Below, in pieces: positions 1 to 13,040 of a stretch of 64,000 nt of DNA. The notes beneath the pieces are model-generated. The model saw nothing but the letters and a program-made list of their open reading frames with translations. It was not told where the DNA came from and made no database searches. This DNA comes from Hedera helix. Its lineage: Eukaryota > Streptophyta > Magnoliopsida > Apiales > Araliaceae. The stretch spans positions 7,332,477-7,396,476 of the forward strand of contig OX359265.1 of the NCBI GenBank assembly GCA_947179155.2, read 5' to 3'. The translations under genes and the position numbers were made by a program. How positions within the stretch are numbered: the stretch's first letter is position 1; the number at the start of each line of letters is the position of its first letter.

Positions 1-958
1 CTTTTTGCATATACTACTTAGCAGATAAGCACGTAAACAAATAAGCACACAAAGATGAATAAGGAAAATAAAATAAAATAAAAACTACTTCTAAGATTAA
101 CCTAAATAAAATCTAGACAACTCATAACTGTTCCAAGTTACTCTTTAAGGTCCACCAAATTCAAAATTAATCACACCGCTAGCCAGGTAAGTGTAAGAAC
201 GGCGGGAGTCTCTCCGTGGGTACGGTGACTAATTGAATAACCGCGCGTCCTTTAGGCGTTTACCTTTTGAACCACTTGCCTAGACACCAGTAATATGATT
301 AATTAGGAATTCAGTCTCCTCTCAGAATTCCTTGTCCTAATTGAGCTCGAGAATCTTATGGGCCAACGTCTACTTGATTTTATTAAGTCGGTTATGCAAA
401 GTTAGGTTGTTTGTGGGCCAAGGAAGGGTGATGAAATCCCCACCTTATCTTGTTAAGGTTTGCGCCCTTAAAGTCAAATTAAAAATAAGAATAAACAAAT
501 AAAATAAAAACTGTAAACGAATAAAATGTCTTAAAACTATGTGAATTACGAAAGAATGAGAAATTTAACGTACCTCAATCCGCCAGCAATCACCACAGTT
601 TATATTTAACAAAAACAAAAATAAAATAAAAATAAAAACCTAAGCAGGATGTGCTCTACGTGAGTGAATGCATGAATGCGACAATTAGTTTTTAAACTAA
701 AAATAATAAGCTACACTACTATTTTTTTTTTTGTTTGTTTTTTTCTTCTATTTTATATAAAAAAAATAGGAAAAATTATGGAGATACGAAGTACCAAGAA
801 AGCGCAACAATAAAATATCTATGTTTTTGTTCCTTCGATCCGCTTCGGTAATCCTGAAAAATAAAAATAAAAAATATTAGTAGTAAAAACTAATTCGAAG
901 AAATAAAAATTAAGGAATAAGAAATTAAATCTAATCCCCGGCAACGGCGCCAAAAACT
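1..958 (-). mobile_element. Internal 5' region of an Athila/Tat-like Ty3/gypsy element (runs off window start)
   Basis: This stretch lies directly downstream, in minus-strand orientation, of an LTR (959-2197) and its primer site, so it should be the untranslated leader of an LTR retrotransposon whose coding part lies left of the window. It is AT-rich and I see no long reading frame or retroelement protein domain in it. The class is inferred from the primer site, not from protein, so the Athila/Tat assignment is tentative. Confidence 0.55.
935..952 (-). promoter_or_regulatory. Primer binding site, Asp-tRNA type
   Basis: Read on the minus strand this is TGGCGCCGTTGCCGGGGA, the primer site commonly seen in plant Athila and Tat elements and usually assigned to tRNA-Asp. 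It sits six bases from the LTR end at 959, the expected place for priming minus-strand cDNA synthesis. Confidence 0.8.
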
Positions 959-2197
959 TGATGTGATAAAAAATAGTAACTGCAAGTGCACAACATCAAA
1001 TTGAAGAACGGGTAAGTACAGGTCGAACCACAGAGACTAGTTAATTTCCAATGTATCTTTAATTTAAATTTCAGGCAAATTAGGAATAAAAATTGTGAAG
1101 ATAATTAATTAACTAACTAATGCAAAATTAAATTAATAACAAAAACTATTAATGAGAAAAACTACCTAGGAATCCGAATCCATTAAATACTAACATAATA
1201 ATTAAATTCTTCCTTTCCTTAATTAATTTCTAATTATTTTTCCTTCCCTTAAAAATAATGATTCATATAATTAATATGAGCAAGCATAGATTATGAAAAT
1301 TCAAGGATTAACTATAACTCATCAAAACTTCATTGAGCAAGCATGAATTATGAAAAACTCATATCTTAACAATAACCTATCAAAATCTCATAATTAATTT
1401 AGAACCAAAACGAATTATGCGCAAAGGTAAAATTGAAGAAATAAACAATTAGACATTAATATCGAAACGGAAAGAATATAATATTATGCAATACTTAATT
1501 TCATCTTCATCCTAGATATTAGAAATTTAGCTAGCCATGAATTTAATTATCAAACACATAATAACAATTGCATGAAATAAAATAAAATTAACTAAAAACA
1601 ATTGAGAAGAACTTTTATTATTAAACTAATAAACAATGTTGTAACAAACCAACTACATATCCTAACTCCTTACTTTTCCGAAAAGCTAATGATGGAATTA
1701 AAGAAAATAAAAAACTCCCTGCTAGTTCCTACCGAAAACAAAAGCTTCCGCAAAGTAAAAAAAACAAATATAAATACTTCCCTTCCTCCTTTACCGAAAC
1801 TAGAAAAAGAATAAGAACATAAAATATGATACTCCAATTCCAAGCTCCTACCGAAACTGCTAGAGAGAAAAAGAAAAATAAAATATGACACACCCCTTTA
1901 CTCTAAAATAAGACTTCTATTTATAGAGAAAATAAACTAAACCCTAATCTAATTTCCTTGTTGACTTCAACTTGTGCATGAGTTATCTTCAAAGAATCCT
2001 TTCCTTGCACACCTCTTAATTGTAGTCCAAATAAAAATCAACTAGGAAACTTTTAGAAATCCTTTTCCAACTCAACTTTATTTATTTCTTTATTTCCTGC
2101 AAAACAAAATAAAACTAATTAATTAAATAAAATAAACAAATAAAATAATAAAAATGGGAATATGAAATATGCAAAATTACGTGACTATCACTTATCA
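959..2197 (-). repeat. 5' LTR of the Athila/Tat-like element
   Basis: On the minus strand the LTR begins TGATAAGTGATAG at 2197 and ends CACATCA at 959, giving TG...CA termini with a short imperfect terminal inverted repeat. It is about 1.24 kb. A TATA-like box (CTATAAATAG on the minus strand, near 1917-1926) marks the probable promoter. The primer site follows immediately at 952. The partner LTR is outside the window, so the duplicated target cannot be checked. Short open frames inside it look spurious. Confidence 0.75.
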
Positions 2198-2741
2198 TTT
2201 CCTACGTACAATGGGACAACAGATTTAGATAGCATATTGTAAAAGGTTGTTGCTGTGTCATTTGACTCTTGCTGACCAGTGATTGACGATTGCTCATTTG
2301 CACCCAATAAATATTGTTAGGGCCATAAGCATCAACCAACATCTCCGCGACATCATAACTATCATCGTATCGATCCCCGTAAATTGGTTGGACTACACTG
2401 TCACTCATTTCGCTGAACTCAACTGACTCTCCGTGATAAATTCATACAAAATACCCATCTACAAACCCACGCGAATACAAGTCATACTTAATGTTGTTGA
2501 CTTTCTTCCAAATTAGGTTTTTACATTTGAAACACAGGCATCTCATCTTTCTATTCGAATTATCAGCATGTTCATTGGCAAAATTCAAAAATTTGGACAC
2601 CCCGTCACGGTACTCAGACAATAATCCTCTACCATCAACCGGTATTCTATGGTACATCCAGCTCTGGTCGTTTGACATATTTAACTGAACATTTGGATGT
2701 ATCAAATTAACCAGGGTGATTAGCGTATGTGGTGTATTCAT
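2198..2741 (-). pseudogene. CACTA-type transposase-associated domain, broken
   Basis: The minus-strand frame starting at 2741 contains a segment that reads like the plant transposase-associated domain found at the N terminus of En/Spm (CACTA) proteins: DQSWMYHR, then GRGL, an FLNFA stretch, then RCLCFKCKNL and GFVDGYF. The better start is probably the internal methionine just before SNDQSWMY. A TGA interrupts the frame after YFV, and the same frame continues as IYHGES into an acidic stretch typical of these proteins, so one nonsense change separates the two open segments (2442-2741 and 2202-2408). The frame ends where the LTR begins at 2197, so the retrotransposon probably inserted into it. 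The rest of the transposase is not in the window. Domain recognition is by eye. Confidence 0.65.
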
Positions 2742-3693
2742 GATTCCTGCATGACGTCAACTTCTAAGTATACGGGTCAGGCTTCTATCCCATTCCTAGA
2801 TGCATCTCCTCACTTGTGCCAACACCTTGAGCACGTTTCTTTTGTTTCAAGGAAATTTCGACAACACCTCCCCATGGTTTCTAAGTACATGAATAGACCA
2901 CATTAACGTAGGCTAAGTATGCACTTAGAGAACGTGTAGAGATATCAGCGAAAAGTCCCCAAAACAAATAAAACGTACTCAAATTGTTGGCACAGACCTA
3001 AGTGAGAGACATAACATCTAGCAACAGTCCTAGACGGGGGACTATTCGACATTCACTCCTAGTGAGTGAATGTTAAACGGGTTTCTAAGCTCTTAATCAA
3101 AGGATATGCACAAGTGATTAGAAGGAATTGAATTAAGAGAGATAATTGAATTTATTAGACGAATTTTTGTGTACAACGCAATTGAATTTCTAAAATCATA
3201 ACCAAACTGCATGTACAAGTGATTTGATTAAATTGGGAGTATTCGATATTCACTCGTTATGAGTGAATGTCAAACGAGTAATGTTATATGAAAATTATGG
3301 CTAGTTTAGAGTGCAAATCAATAATTAAAGAGTAATTTGGTGAATTTAAATTAATTAAATTTAATTATATTAAAATTAATTTAGTTAAAATTAATTTTAA
3401 TTAAATTAATAATACTAAATTAATTAAATTGAATTTTATTTTACATAATTTAAGTTATTTTAATTATATTTAATTTAATTTAACTTAATTTTATTTTATT
3501 ATATTAATTTTATTTAATTATATTAAAGTAATTAAATTATATTTTATTTATTTTATTTTAATTCTATTTAACTTAACATAATTTTATTCAATTTAATTAT
3601 ATTAAATTTATTTTATTTTACTTTATTTTGTTTTACTTAATTTACTTTATTTTAATTGTATTTAATTTAACTTAATTTAATTTAATTAATTTA
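2742..3693. other. Non-coding stretch with two related hairpins and an AT-rich tract
   Basis: No gene is seen. Two similar inverted repeats occur at about 3050-3072 and 3248-3270 (see the separate repeat entry). From about 3340 to 3690 the sequence is nearly pure A/T, made of variants of TTTAATTAAATT, and ends at the LTR start at 3694. Confidence 0.6.
3050..3270. repeat. Two copies of a hairpin motif
   Basis: The motif CATTCACTC-(5 nt)-GAGTGAATG occurs at about 3050-3072 and, with one base changed, at about 3248-3270. Both copies are preceded by a TATTCGA-like string and followed by TTAAACG or TCAAACG. The copies are about 198 bp apart, so the segment between them may be an old tandem duplication. 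Confidence 0.6.
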
Positions 3694-6600
3694 TGTAAGG
3701 ACCAAGAATTTGAATTACATTATAAATAAAATTGAAAAATTAAATTCTAATTAAATGAGTTATTGTGTGATTTAATTTAAACCTTTATGTGGTTATTTGA
3801 TTGTTAACTATTCGGTTAATTTTTTTAAAGGAAGTTCGATTAATGAATTTATTAAATTAACAGACTAACCTAAGATTATTTTATGAGGAACCGTAATTAA
3901 ATATTCAATTAATCTTGAATATGGCAAGTCTAATTGAATTATATAATTAATGTGAATATTAAATATGTAACAATGTGTTAAGCTAGATGAATTTATTTAA
4001 TGGTCCATATATGTAATTAATTACTAATGGACTAACTTAGTAGGTTAATTAAACAACCCCGAGAATTTAATTATGTAATGGACTTTGTAGACAATAATGT
4101 ATGATCATGTAATTTAATTAATTTAGCCTGATGCTTGATTTAAATACCAAGTCATGCTAGTAGCCCATTGATTTAATTAACTTAGCCCAAGTAAAATTAA
4201 ATGTAGTAGCCCAAACATTAGCCCAAATGGTACATTAAGTGAAAGTCAATAAGTGGTCAATGTTGCTACCAAATTCAAATTAAAAATAAAGAAAAAATGG
4301 GAGGATAAAGATGAGGTGTTGGATAGATAAGAGAGGGATCCATTGGGTCCCATGTAATCTCTTATGTGGCACATTTGATTGGTTAGAAATTTCTAAAAAT
4401 CTCTATGTAAGCTTAGATTGGATGAAGTTGATGATAGATCTATACATACATAGTTATATGTATAATTATTGAAATGTGAGATATAATTTAATAAGACCAT
4501 CTTTCACCAACATTAGAATACTTCATTTTTTCAAGTTGTAAGCATTTTAGAGAGAGAAGGTCTCAAGAAAAAGTTGCAAGAGAAGTTAGAGAGAGAAATT
4601 CTCTAAAGAAAATAGAGAGAGTTTTAGTGAGAGAAGGAAAGAAAAAACCCTAAAAAAGCTATTAAAGCTCTAAGCCTTTGGTAGTTAGAGAGCATTAAAA
4701 CTATCAAGGGTAAAACTTTGAATGTCTAACAATTTCATCTTCTACTTTGGAAAGGAAAAGAAGCAAGCTAGCAAGAGCAAAATGTATAAAATCCTTTAAA
4801 AAAATCATAATCTTGGTTTTCTTTTAATTTTTATTGTAGAAATGTTATCTTAGAGCACTTTGTTCTTAGAATCATGCTAGACATGTTTATATAGTATGTC
4901 ATGTGATTTAAATGTGTAGTGGTATGAGTTTATGTAGAAAAATCTAGCAAAATACTTGAAAATATTTTTACCGAGGAACAAAACGTAGTTTGTTCGAATA
5001 AATGACACATTTTAAAATTTTAAAATTATTTTTATGGTTTTATATTTTCTAGGAATATATGTATAAGTTATGAATCAAACCTCTTTGGAATAACTCAAAA
5101 ATAATTTTAAATAATTTAGTTATGAATTTTTGAAGCAAACTAGTTCACTGTAGAAAAACTTTGCTGTACAGTGCACTTTAACACCTTTTTCAGTAACCAA
5201 AATGTATCCAAAAATAGCAAATGACCCTAGTTTATTGTAGTTCAAGAAGATAAACGATATAAAGTATAGCTCAATCGGAGTTGTAGAACTCAAGATATTC
5301 AAGTTTTTGTAAAGGAACCCCAAATCTGAAAAATGACAAAGTTCCTATCGTTTTTTTTTTTTTTCCTGTGAACTGGCCGGAACTTTTCGGCGACTGGTTC
5401 ACCGGAATTACGACCGGTTCCGATGACGGGTCTTTGACGGAAGTTGCTTGATTTTGCATGTACTATTTTATAAAAATGTGTTTGTATTTTTAGCATGTTA
5501 TTTGATAATTTCCATAATTAAAATATGATTAAACCTTACTAACTAAAGGAAAAATGATAAATTAATATTTTTAATTTCTGAAAAATCATAAAACTACTAA
5601 TTACTTATTATTTAAGTAATATTAAATAATAATTAAGATTAATTAAGAAATTAATTATTTTTAATAGTATTTAAGGTGTAAAGAGTACACTAATTAACTA
5701 TTAATTAGTTAGTAATTAGAAGAAATTACTAATAAATTATTATTAAATATTAAATATGTGATTTAAGTATTTAATAATATTATAAGAAAGATAAAGTGAA
5801 TAAATTAATTAATTATTATTTAATTGAGAATTAAATAGTAAATAAAGATAAGTAATTAACTAATTATTATTTAATTAATATTAAATAATAATTAAAGAGA
5901 GATAAAATTTATAAATTAATTATTATAATAAATAAAGATAATTAAGTAATTAATTATTATTTAATTAATATTAAATAATAATTAAAGGAGGATTAAATTA
6001 ATGGATTAATTATTTATTATTTAGTTAAGATTAAATAATAAGTAAGGGTAATTGATTAATTAATTATTATTTAATTAATAATTAAATGAGGATTGAATTA
6101 ATAAATTAATTATTTAATTAAGATTAAATAATAAGTAAGGGTAATTGATTAATTAATTATTATATAATTAACATTAAATAATAATAAAATGAGGATTAAA
6201 TTAATAAATTATTTATTATTTAATTAAGATTAAATAATAGGTAAGGACAATTAATTTATTTATTACTATTTAATTGATGTTAAATAATGATTAAAGAGGA
6301 TTAAAATAAGTAAGTTTATTATTTATCAATTAATTGAGGATTAATGATAAATAAGTAGGATTATCGGTGCATAAATAATTAATTTGCTCAACAATAATTA
6401 AGGAGGCTTATCAATTATAATAATAATAATAATAATAAAAGATGTACCAAAACAATTATAATAAATTGTTAAACAATTATATGAAGGATGTTTGAAATTT
6501 ATATTGCTTAGAGAAATGTAATATTTGTCAGTTAAGTAATTACTTGGAATCAAGTAAGCGGTTGGGTATAGTTAATCAAGGAGTTGTACAATGTGATAAT

Positions 6601-7284
6601 TCTAGATAATTAGATGATAATAAACTTAATTGTTTAAATAAGCAATTATGTGTCGTACTAATCAATAGGCCAACGTATCAATGTTAGGTCTTTCGAAAGA
6701 GAATTTATTACGCAAGATAGTAATAATTCGACTATCAAGCAAGTTTCCTAACCTTACTAAAAATTTTATTGAGCAAGTTCTATAAAGTTAATTATTATTA
6801 TTCAAGTATGAGCTGAGTGGTTTAATAATTGCTGAATTATTCCACATTCATATGATCCTTAACATCCCCACTTTGTGCATTTGAATTCCTATTTCATCTC
6901 TCAATTTATGAACCGAATTGAAAGGAGACCGTCTATGCCTTTTGTTCGGCTAGACAATTATCTATTAAATTTTTATAAGCTACCCAAACTATTTTGGTAT
7001 GGATTCTGATACTAAGATTAAACAACCCTGAATGGGGAGTAACCTAAGTATCTGAAATACGATACACGTGGGAACTAAATATTATACATACACATAGTGT
7101 ACAAGAGACTGATTCCCTCAAGTACAATTCTGATCATATAACCTAAGGGGTAAAATTATAGGATTGATTCCTCAAGAGAAGTAGTTCTATTTGACCGCTT
7201 AGATTTTAATAATCAATGGTCTATTATTATTCAAGGTTTTGATTATATTGTTGATAAATTATTTTAAATCCTTTGAGTTATTCA
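3694..7284 (+). repeat. Truncated giant LTR, plus orientation
   Basis: It begins TGTAAGGACCAAGAATTT, closely resembling the start of the complete LTR at 47225 (TGTAATGACCGAGAAAATT). The 6640-7284 part matches the final kilobase of that LTR in order and wording: the ACAACCCTgA..GGGG motif, CATACACATAG, GACTGATtCCCTC and the 'ggtc-att-gag' stretch. It stops at 7284, where a minus-strand LTR of the same broad family begins. The missing right end of roughly 0.3 kb is not found after the nested elements, so it was probably deleted. It carries a GC-richer island near 5370-5440 and a hairpin array at 5560-6400. Confidence 0.7.
5560..6400. repeat. AT-rich hairpin-forming tandem array in the LTR
   Basis: Degenerate units of roughly 60-90 bp are built from TAATTATTATTTAAT, a short spacer and ATTAAATAATAATTA, perfect complements of about 15 bp that can fold on themselves. 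At least six units are recognisable. Equivalent arrays occur at the corresponding position of the other giant LTRs. Confidence 0.7.
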
Positions 7285-10200
7285 TGTGACGACCCCGAAT
7301 CCTGGTCCCTCGAACCTCGAACTCGGTTCAACACGAGTACTACATTTTTCTTATTGTTCATGAATTACAACAATATCATAATTGGTAAATAACCATTTAT
7401 TTACAATTTTACAACAACTCTTTCTATTCCAGAATCGAAATCTTTATATATTTCTAGTATGTCTTAATATCATACATGATACGACATTCTATTACAATCA
7501 ACTTGTGTATTTAACACTCATATAACATACCAACTAAAGTCTTACGCTACACAATCATTTACCTGTCCAATTCAGACTAATATCTACAACAAATATTTAG
7601 ATCTTCAGTGAAAGTAATATGCTTTCTTGTTCTTTGATCTTTATCGTGAACTTCAAATGATTTGCACTATCTGAAAATGTTGGTTTAGGCAAGAGTGAGC
7701 ACGACGGCTCAGCAAGTCTAACAGATAGCACATAACACATAATTCATGTTTATACATGCTTCTCATGCTTCATGCATTACATTATATGAATGCATCATGT
7801 TTCTCATGCTTTGCATTTATTCATGCAACATACTGATCATGCATTGGAATGAATACATGACATACAGTTCAACTTATTCAATTAATTCAGGCTTTCTATC
7901 ATATAGAATCAACACATCTCATATGGTTTCACAAAAATATATTTAATTCAAATTCTCACATGCTTCAAGTGCACACATAACAGTTATACACATAACAACA
8001 ATATCTGAAAAACTTGTCTGGTTCGCTTTTACCAGTTATGCCTATTTGCGTCTTTCGTTCAACCTACAATTTATATAGGAAATTGACATAATCATTAGAT
8101 GCAATGACTATTACTTAGGCCTTTATATAAGACTCTAACTTTAAATTATTAACTCTTAAGATGTCCGACAAACGAACCCTTAAGTTCCAGACAAAACCCT
8201 AGCCCAAACCTAGTTGGACATGTCGGGTACACTTAACCAACTTACGCATTCACTATACGTTCATCGTACGACTTACTTTTAATAAGTTGTCTAAAATTTA
8301 GTCGCAAACAGACTATTTACTTTGGTTTAATTCAATTAAACATTCTTTTTTTTCATAACTTAATGATTCGGACATTTAATAATGTACCAAATACCTCAAA
8401 ATATTATCTGTCTTTGATAACATACAACTATATTCAAATATTATTAACCATTTAATAATATTTTAAATCTCTTACTAATATTATTATTCATTTAATAATA
8501 TTTTAGTCATTTATTAATATTATCAACCATTTAATAATATTTTAATCACTTATTAATATTATTAACCATTTAATAATATTTTAATCACATATTAATATTA
8601 TTATCCATTTAATAATATTTTATTCATTATCTAATATTATTAATTATTTAATAATATTTTATTTATTATATAATATTATTACTCTTTTAATAATATTCTA
8701 ATCGCTTATTCATAAACTCCATATATTAGTTTATTATACAAACACACTCATTTTACACTTATATGAACTTAATTTTTCATAAAAATCCGACCCGGACTGA
8801 ATCGACCCGACCCGGACGACAAAAAAAAACTCTGATGGAGTAGCGAGGTCGCCCTGTAAGGTGGCATGGCCGCCCCGGACAACAAAACAACACAAAAACC
8901 ATCTGGTGGAGTGAGGCGGCCGCCTCGTAAAGTAGTGAGGCCGCCCCGGTCACGCAGCAATTTTTTACTATTTGGGTTGTCCGACCCTCCTTCGCTCCGA
9001 TAGCCATAACTTCTTCATTTTAAAATATTTTGGGGTGATTCTTGAGTCCATTCTTATAAGAATTTCCCCCTATACAATTTCTCTTTATAAAACAAATCCA
9101 AATTCCAAAAGGATCTATGCTTAAAATCGCTCACAATGCAACCTATGGTTTTAAAATCAACATGCTTTGAGGAAAAATCCATAACTTCATTATTTTTCCA
9201 CATTTTTGAAAGATTCAAGTTGGGTTTTCTTAAAAACTCATAGAGGTAACTTTTTAATCATAGAAATCCAATTTCTAACTTTTACATTTCAAACGACAAC
9301 ATTAAATAGCGTATAGCTACCTAGATTTTTACCGGTAAAGCTTAATATAGACATTTCTTGCATTTTTATGCATACCGCTTATACCAAAACATGATTTAAC
9401 TATATCAAACCATGATTCTACCACTATAACGTAGCTTAAGACTTCTAGAGCATCAAAATAACTTTTGATCGGTTAAAAATATATTTTGACCAATTAAAAC
9501 TTATATAAACTATAAAATGAAATAGGTGAAAGTTAGATCACTTTTGAACCTCTTGATCATAGATGCTCTTCTTCCTATTGACATGATCTTGGCTTGTGAC
9601 CTCCTCTTGTCCATTCTTTAGCAAATTTCCTTGGTGAATCTTCAATCTCACAAAGTTTACTTGCTTTTCTCTCTAGAACCTTTCTCTCTATAAAATTTGA
9701 TCTACTAATAAATGAGTCAACTTTAACTTTCTCTTACTACTCTTATATTTATAGACTACCAAAATTGATACTTACAATTATTGTAAGTCTATAATATCAC
9801 CAATACATGTTAAGCTATCCTTGACTCTTTGATTGACATAGTAGGTGACCAACTAAAGTTTGGAGTGAAGCATTGCATGGAGTGTTATTTACTCAAACAA
9901 AAACCAACAAGTCACCCATTGGGGCCCCCCCAAATCTGCTGGAGAATACCCCCTTTTGGCTCAAATTTTGATTTAATATTAATGCCTATTTATACATATA
10001 TTCATCCATATATATATATATATACTTATATATATATTTATTGACCATTCTTTAACTACCATTTGGGCTCCACATTGGACTTATGAAGTAAATCTATTGG
10101 GCTCATCATTTAATTTGTTTGGGCTCAATTTATTTATTACATTGGGCTAACATTATATACCCTATGTTATATTTAATTAAAACAAGCATTGTGCTTGATT

Positions 10201-11280
10201 AATTATAACTTGAATCAAGGTTTAATTAATTACATGAACTACTAGGTTAATTTATTTAACTTAGTTTAATACATCAATTGAACTTATAATATAATCCAAT
10301 TAGACTTACCTTTAATTATTCTACCTCATTGAGTTACATAATTAACTCATCCATAGTTAATTCTCAACACTACCTTCCTTCCTCTAGCAATTAACCAATG
10401 TTTGGTTAATGCTCTCTCATGTCTACCAACTAGGGTTATTCAATTAACCCTACACTAGTTAATTCTCTACACTCAATCAATACTTGAAATTTTCCAACAT
10501 ATTGACTAACATTTGACTTTTAAATTTGGACTCAATATTTGGGCTACTAGTTTATTTTGCATTGGGCTCCATTATTTAATTATTTGGGCTACCCAACACA
10601 ACTCACACATCTTTATAACTTGGGCTAGGTAATTAATATAATTGGACTTATATTAATTACCTCTTGGATTATTAATTAACATAACATTTGAGCTTATTAT
10701 TTAATTACCCACTTCATACCAATATTTTCATATTGGGCTAACATCTATAATCCTTTTGGGCTAGTCCACTAGTAGTAATTAAATTACTTGAACTCTATAC
10801 CACAACTTAATAATTAAGTTAATTACTTAATCAATTAACTTCTTAATATTGTCATTCTAGACAAACTTTCTAGTTTTTATATAACTTTAACTTATAACTA
10901 TTATAATTAACATAATTAATTATATTTCATGACTTTCATTCTTACTTCATATTTAAATTAATTAATTTATTAGTTTTATTGAGTATTAATTTACTCATCT
11001 TCTTGTTTGGCTAACAAGCACAACTCTAGGAATATATAACTATGTATATATATCCTTATAACCGTCTTCACTTCTCAAATGAATTATTTTCTTAATAAAT
11101 TCTCTATATGCATCATAAAATATTTCCACATTTAATTTCTAACAAATACATTATGTTAAAAAAAAATGTTTACCCATTTTCTACACATCTTACTTCTCAC
11201 ATTCTAGGTTTTAAACATTAACCTTTAATAAAATCAATTAAGATATTGTTTAAAATCTTGAAAATATCTGGGATATTACA
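7285..11280 (-). repeat. 3' LTR of the LARD-like element, complete (3,996 bp)
   Basis: On the plus strand it starts TGTGACGACCCCGAATCC and ends GGATATTACA, giving TG...CA termini. The first 820 bp are repeated at 13436-14255 at a constant offset of 6,151 bp with about 16 differences counted by eye, roughly 2 percent. A segment around 9300-9500 is the reverse complement, with changes, of about 48580-48740 in the giant solo LTR, so the two belong to one family. A GC-rich island lies at about 8785-9000 and an AT-rich array at 8440-8700. Short frames inside, such as 7746-7946, are unlikely to be genes. Confidence 0.85.
8440..8700. repeat. 39-bp-type hairpin array (minus-strand counterpart of 49560-50440)
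   Basis: About seven units of the form TTTAATAATATT plus roughly 27 bp ending in TTAATATTATTA. They resemble the units at 49560-50440 read on the opposite strand and lie at a comparable place in the LTR. Each contains complementary AATATTATTAA and TTAATAATATT arms. Confidence 0.65.
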
Positions 11281-12659
11281 TTCACCCCTTCTTATAAGAA
11301 TTTCGTCCCCGAAATTTTATCATACTCATTTCTACAAATTTTTAATCTCTGAGTATAACTCTTTACTTATCAAATTCTATGACCACCATTTGCTAGGAAG
11401 TTCATACTTCTAAACTCACAATTCCAGAACAATGGAATTTCTTGTAAAAGAATAAATTGAAAATCAATATCTTACAAAAGAATAAATTGAAAATCAAAAT
11501 ATTCATTAAAACTTTCATACTATTCTAAGGAGTCATAAAGACTGTGAACATCTAGGATTGAACTCTCTGGATTTACCAACTCATATATTGTTATATCAGC
11601 GTGCCACCACTCTTGGGCGCCCCCTCGCGGGTTCTTTATTCATGGCTCTGACATATCCCCCATTATGGGGTTGTTCACCTCAGACTTACTACAAAATTCT
11701 GCTCCAGCATAAGTTGGATTGGAAAATAAAACTCGACTCATTTCTGACCAAAAAGTGTCCAGTCAAAATAAATGACATAGAATCACATCATTGAACTGTT
11801 CGTATATTACGACTCAAAAATCATTTCAGATTAGTTAAAGTAACTAAAATTCATTTATAGGACTTCATGATACCGCACCTTTGCAACAGTGCGTTGAGGA
11901 TTCCGTCTTTTTCATCTCCGCACCATAGCTTTAATGGCGTGTGATGATTTTATAAATACATTTTGATATTTTCAAATCAATGTGTCTCGCTGAAACAATT
12001 AGCATAAACTCTTCTTTAAACGTTTTAAAATACTAAAAATCATTTTGTGACTTTGTCATATTACATCATACCATAGTGGGCTTAAAAATACATCCAACAC
12101 TAGGTTACTCTGCATTGATGACTCCATCGTTTATCATATCATCACAAGTAACGATGGACTTCTCCACACCTCGTGTTACTGCGACTTAATAAAAAAAAAC
12201 AAAATTCATTTATCTTTTCAAAAGCACAACAGTGCGAATTTAGCACGATTTTAAGAATTTCAAAGTCTAGCATAACTAGAAGATTTGGAATATCCTAAAA
12301 CCTTAAAACACCTCAAATTTTTCCTCCATATTCTTTTCCAGCTTAATAATTATATCTAGTATAGCTTTAATCTTGTAACTTAACTCTACCCACACTCACT
12401 GTTCATCAAACTTACCACGTATTTGAACTCAGGAACTTACCACAATCATATGGTTTGAGGGGCTTGTCCTAGTCAGACCAAAATCGTCCATTCGCTGAGG
12501 GGCTCCACCACATGACTATGAGTCACGAACTTACCATGCGTGTCAGTTCTCAGAACACGAACTTATCTTAACATCCTCTACCTATCCGTTATACACATGG
12601 GAAAAGAATCACCTTCTCAACAACCATATAACAAATAGCGCGACACCAGGTTTCAATTG

Positions 12660-13040
12660 ATTATCACCATAAAAAAGCTAAGTGGTCGTCAAACCAAACA
12701 CAATCTCCTGCCCATATAAGAAATTGGTCAACTCGGCCACTAATCAATATAGAAAGTTAAGCGGTCGTTAAACCAAGAACAAATACATCAGTTTCCCAAC
12801 TCTTCAACACTGTAAGGAACACCTATCATCAGTGCATACGTTTATTCTACGATACACACTGATCGTGCAAGTTTCGCAACAGCATCTCCCAAATTGGTTC
12901 GCTGACATATCATAGCCCCCGCCCATACAAGAGTTCGTTCAACTCAACCACTATATTAATATAGGAAGCTAAGCGGTTCTAAAACCAAACATAAATTTTT
13001 TGCCCATACAAGAAATCATACAACTCAGTCACTAATGTGA
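12660..13040. repeat. Imperfect tandem units in the LARD-like interior
   Basis: Three diverged units share AAGCTAAGCGGTCGT-type and AAACCAAACA-type strings, followed by GCCCATACAAGA and then CAACTCGGCCACTAAT. Recognisable copies start near 12672, 12750 and 12965, with partial copies between. Their role is unknown. Confidence 0.55.

Noticed and set aside
7746..7946. 66-codon frame repeated at 13897-14097
   Set aside because: Part of the LARD-like LTR repeat, with no recognisable domain.
11558..11794. 78-codon frame in the LARD-like interior as a possible small Gag
   Set aside because: No zinc knuckle or Gag motif, and it is not placed after the primer site as Gag would be.
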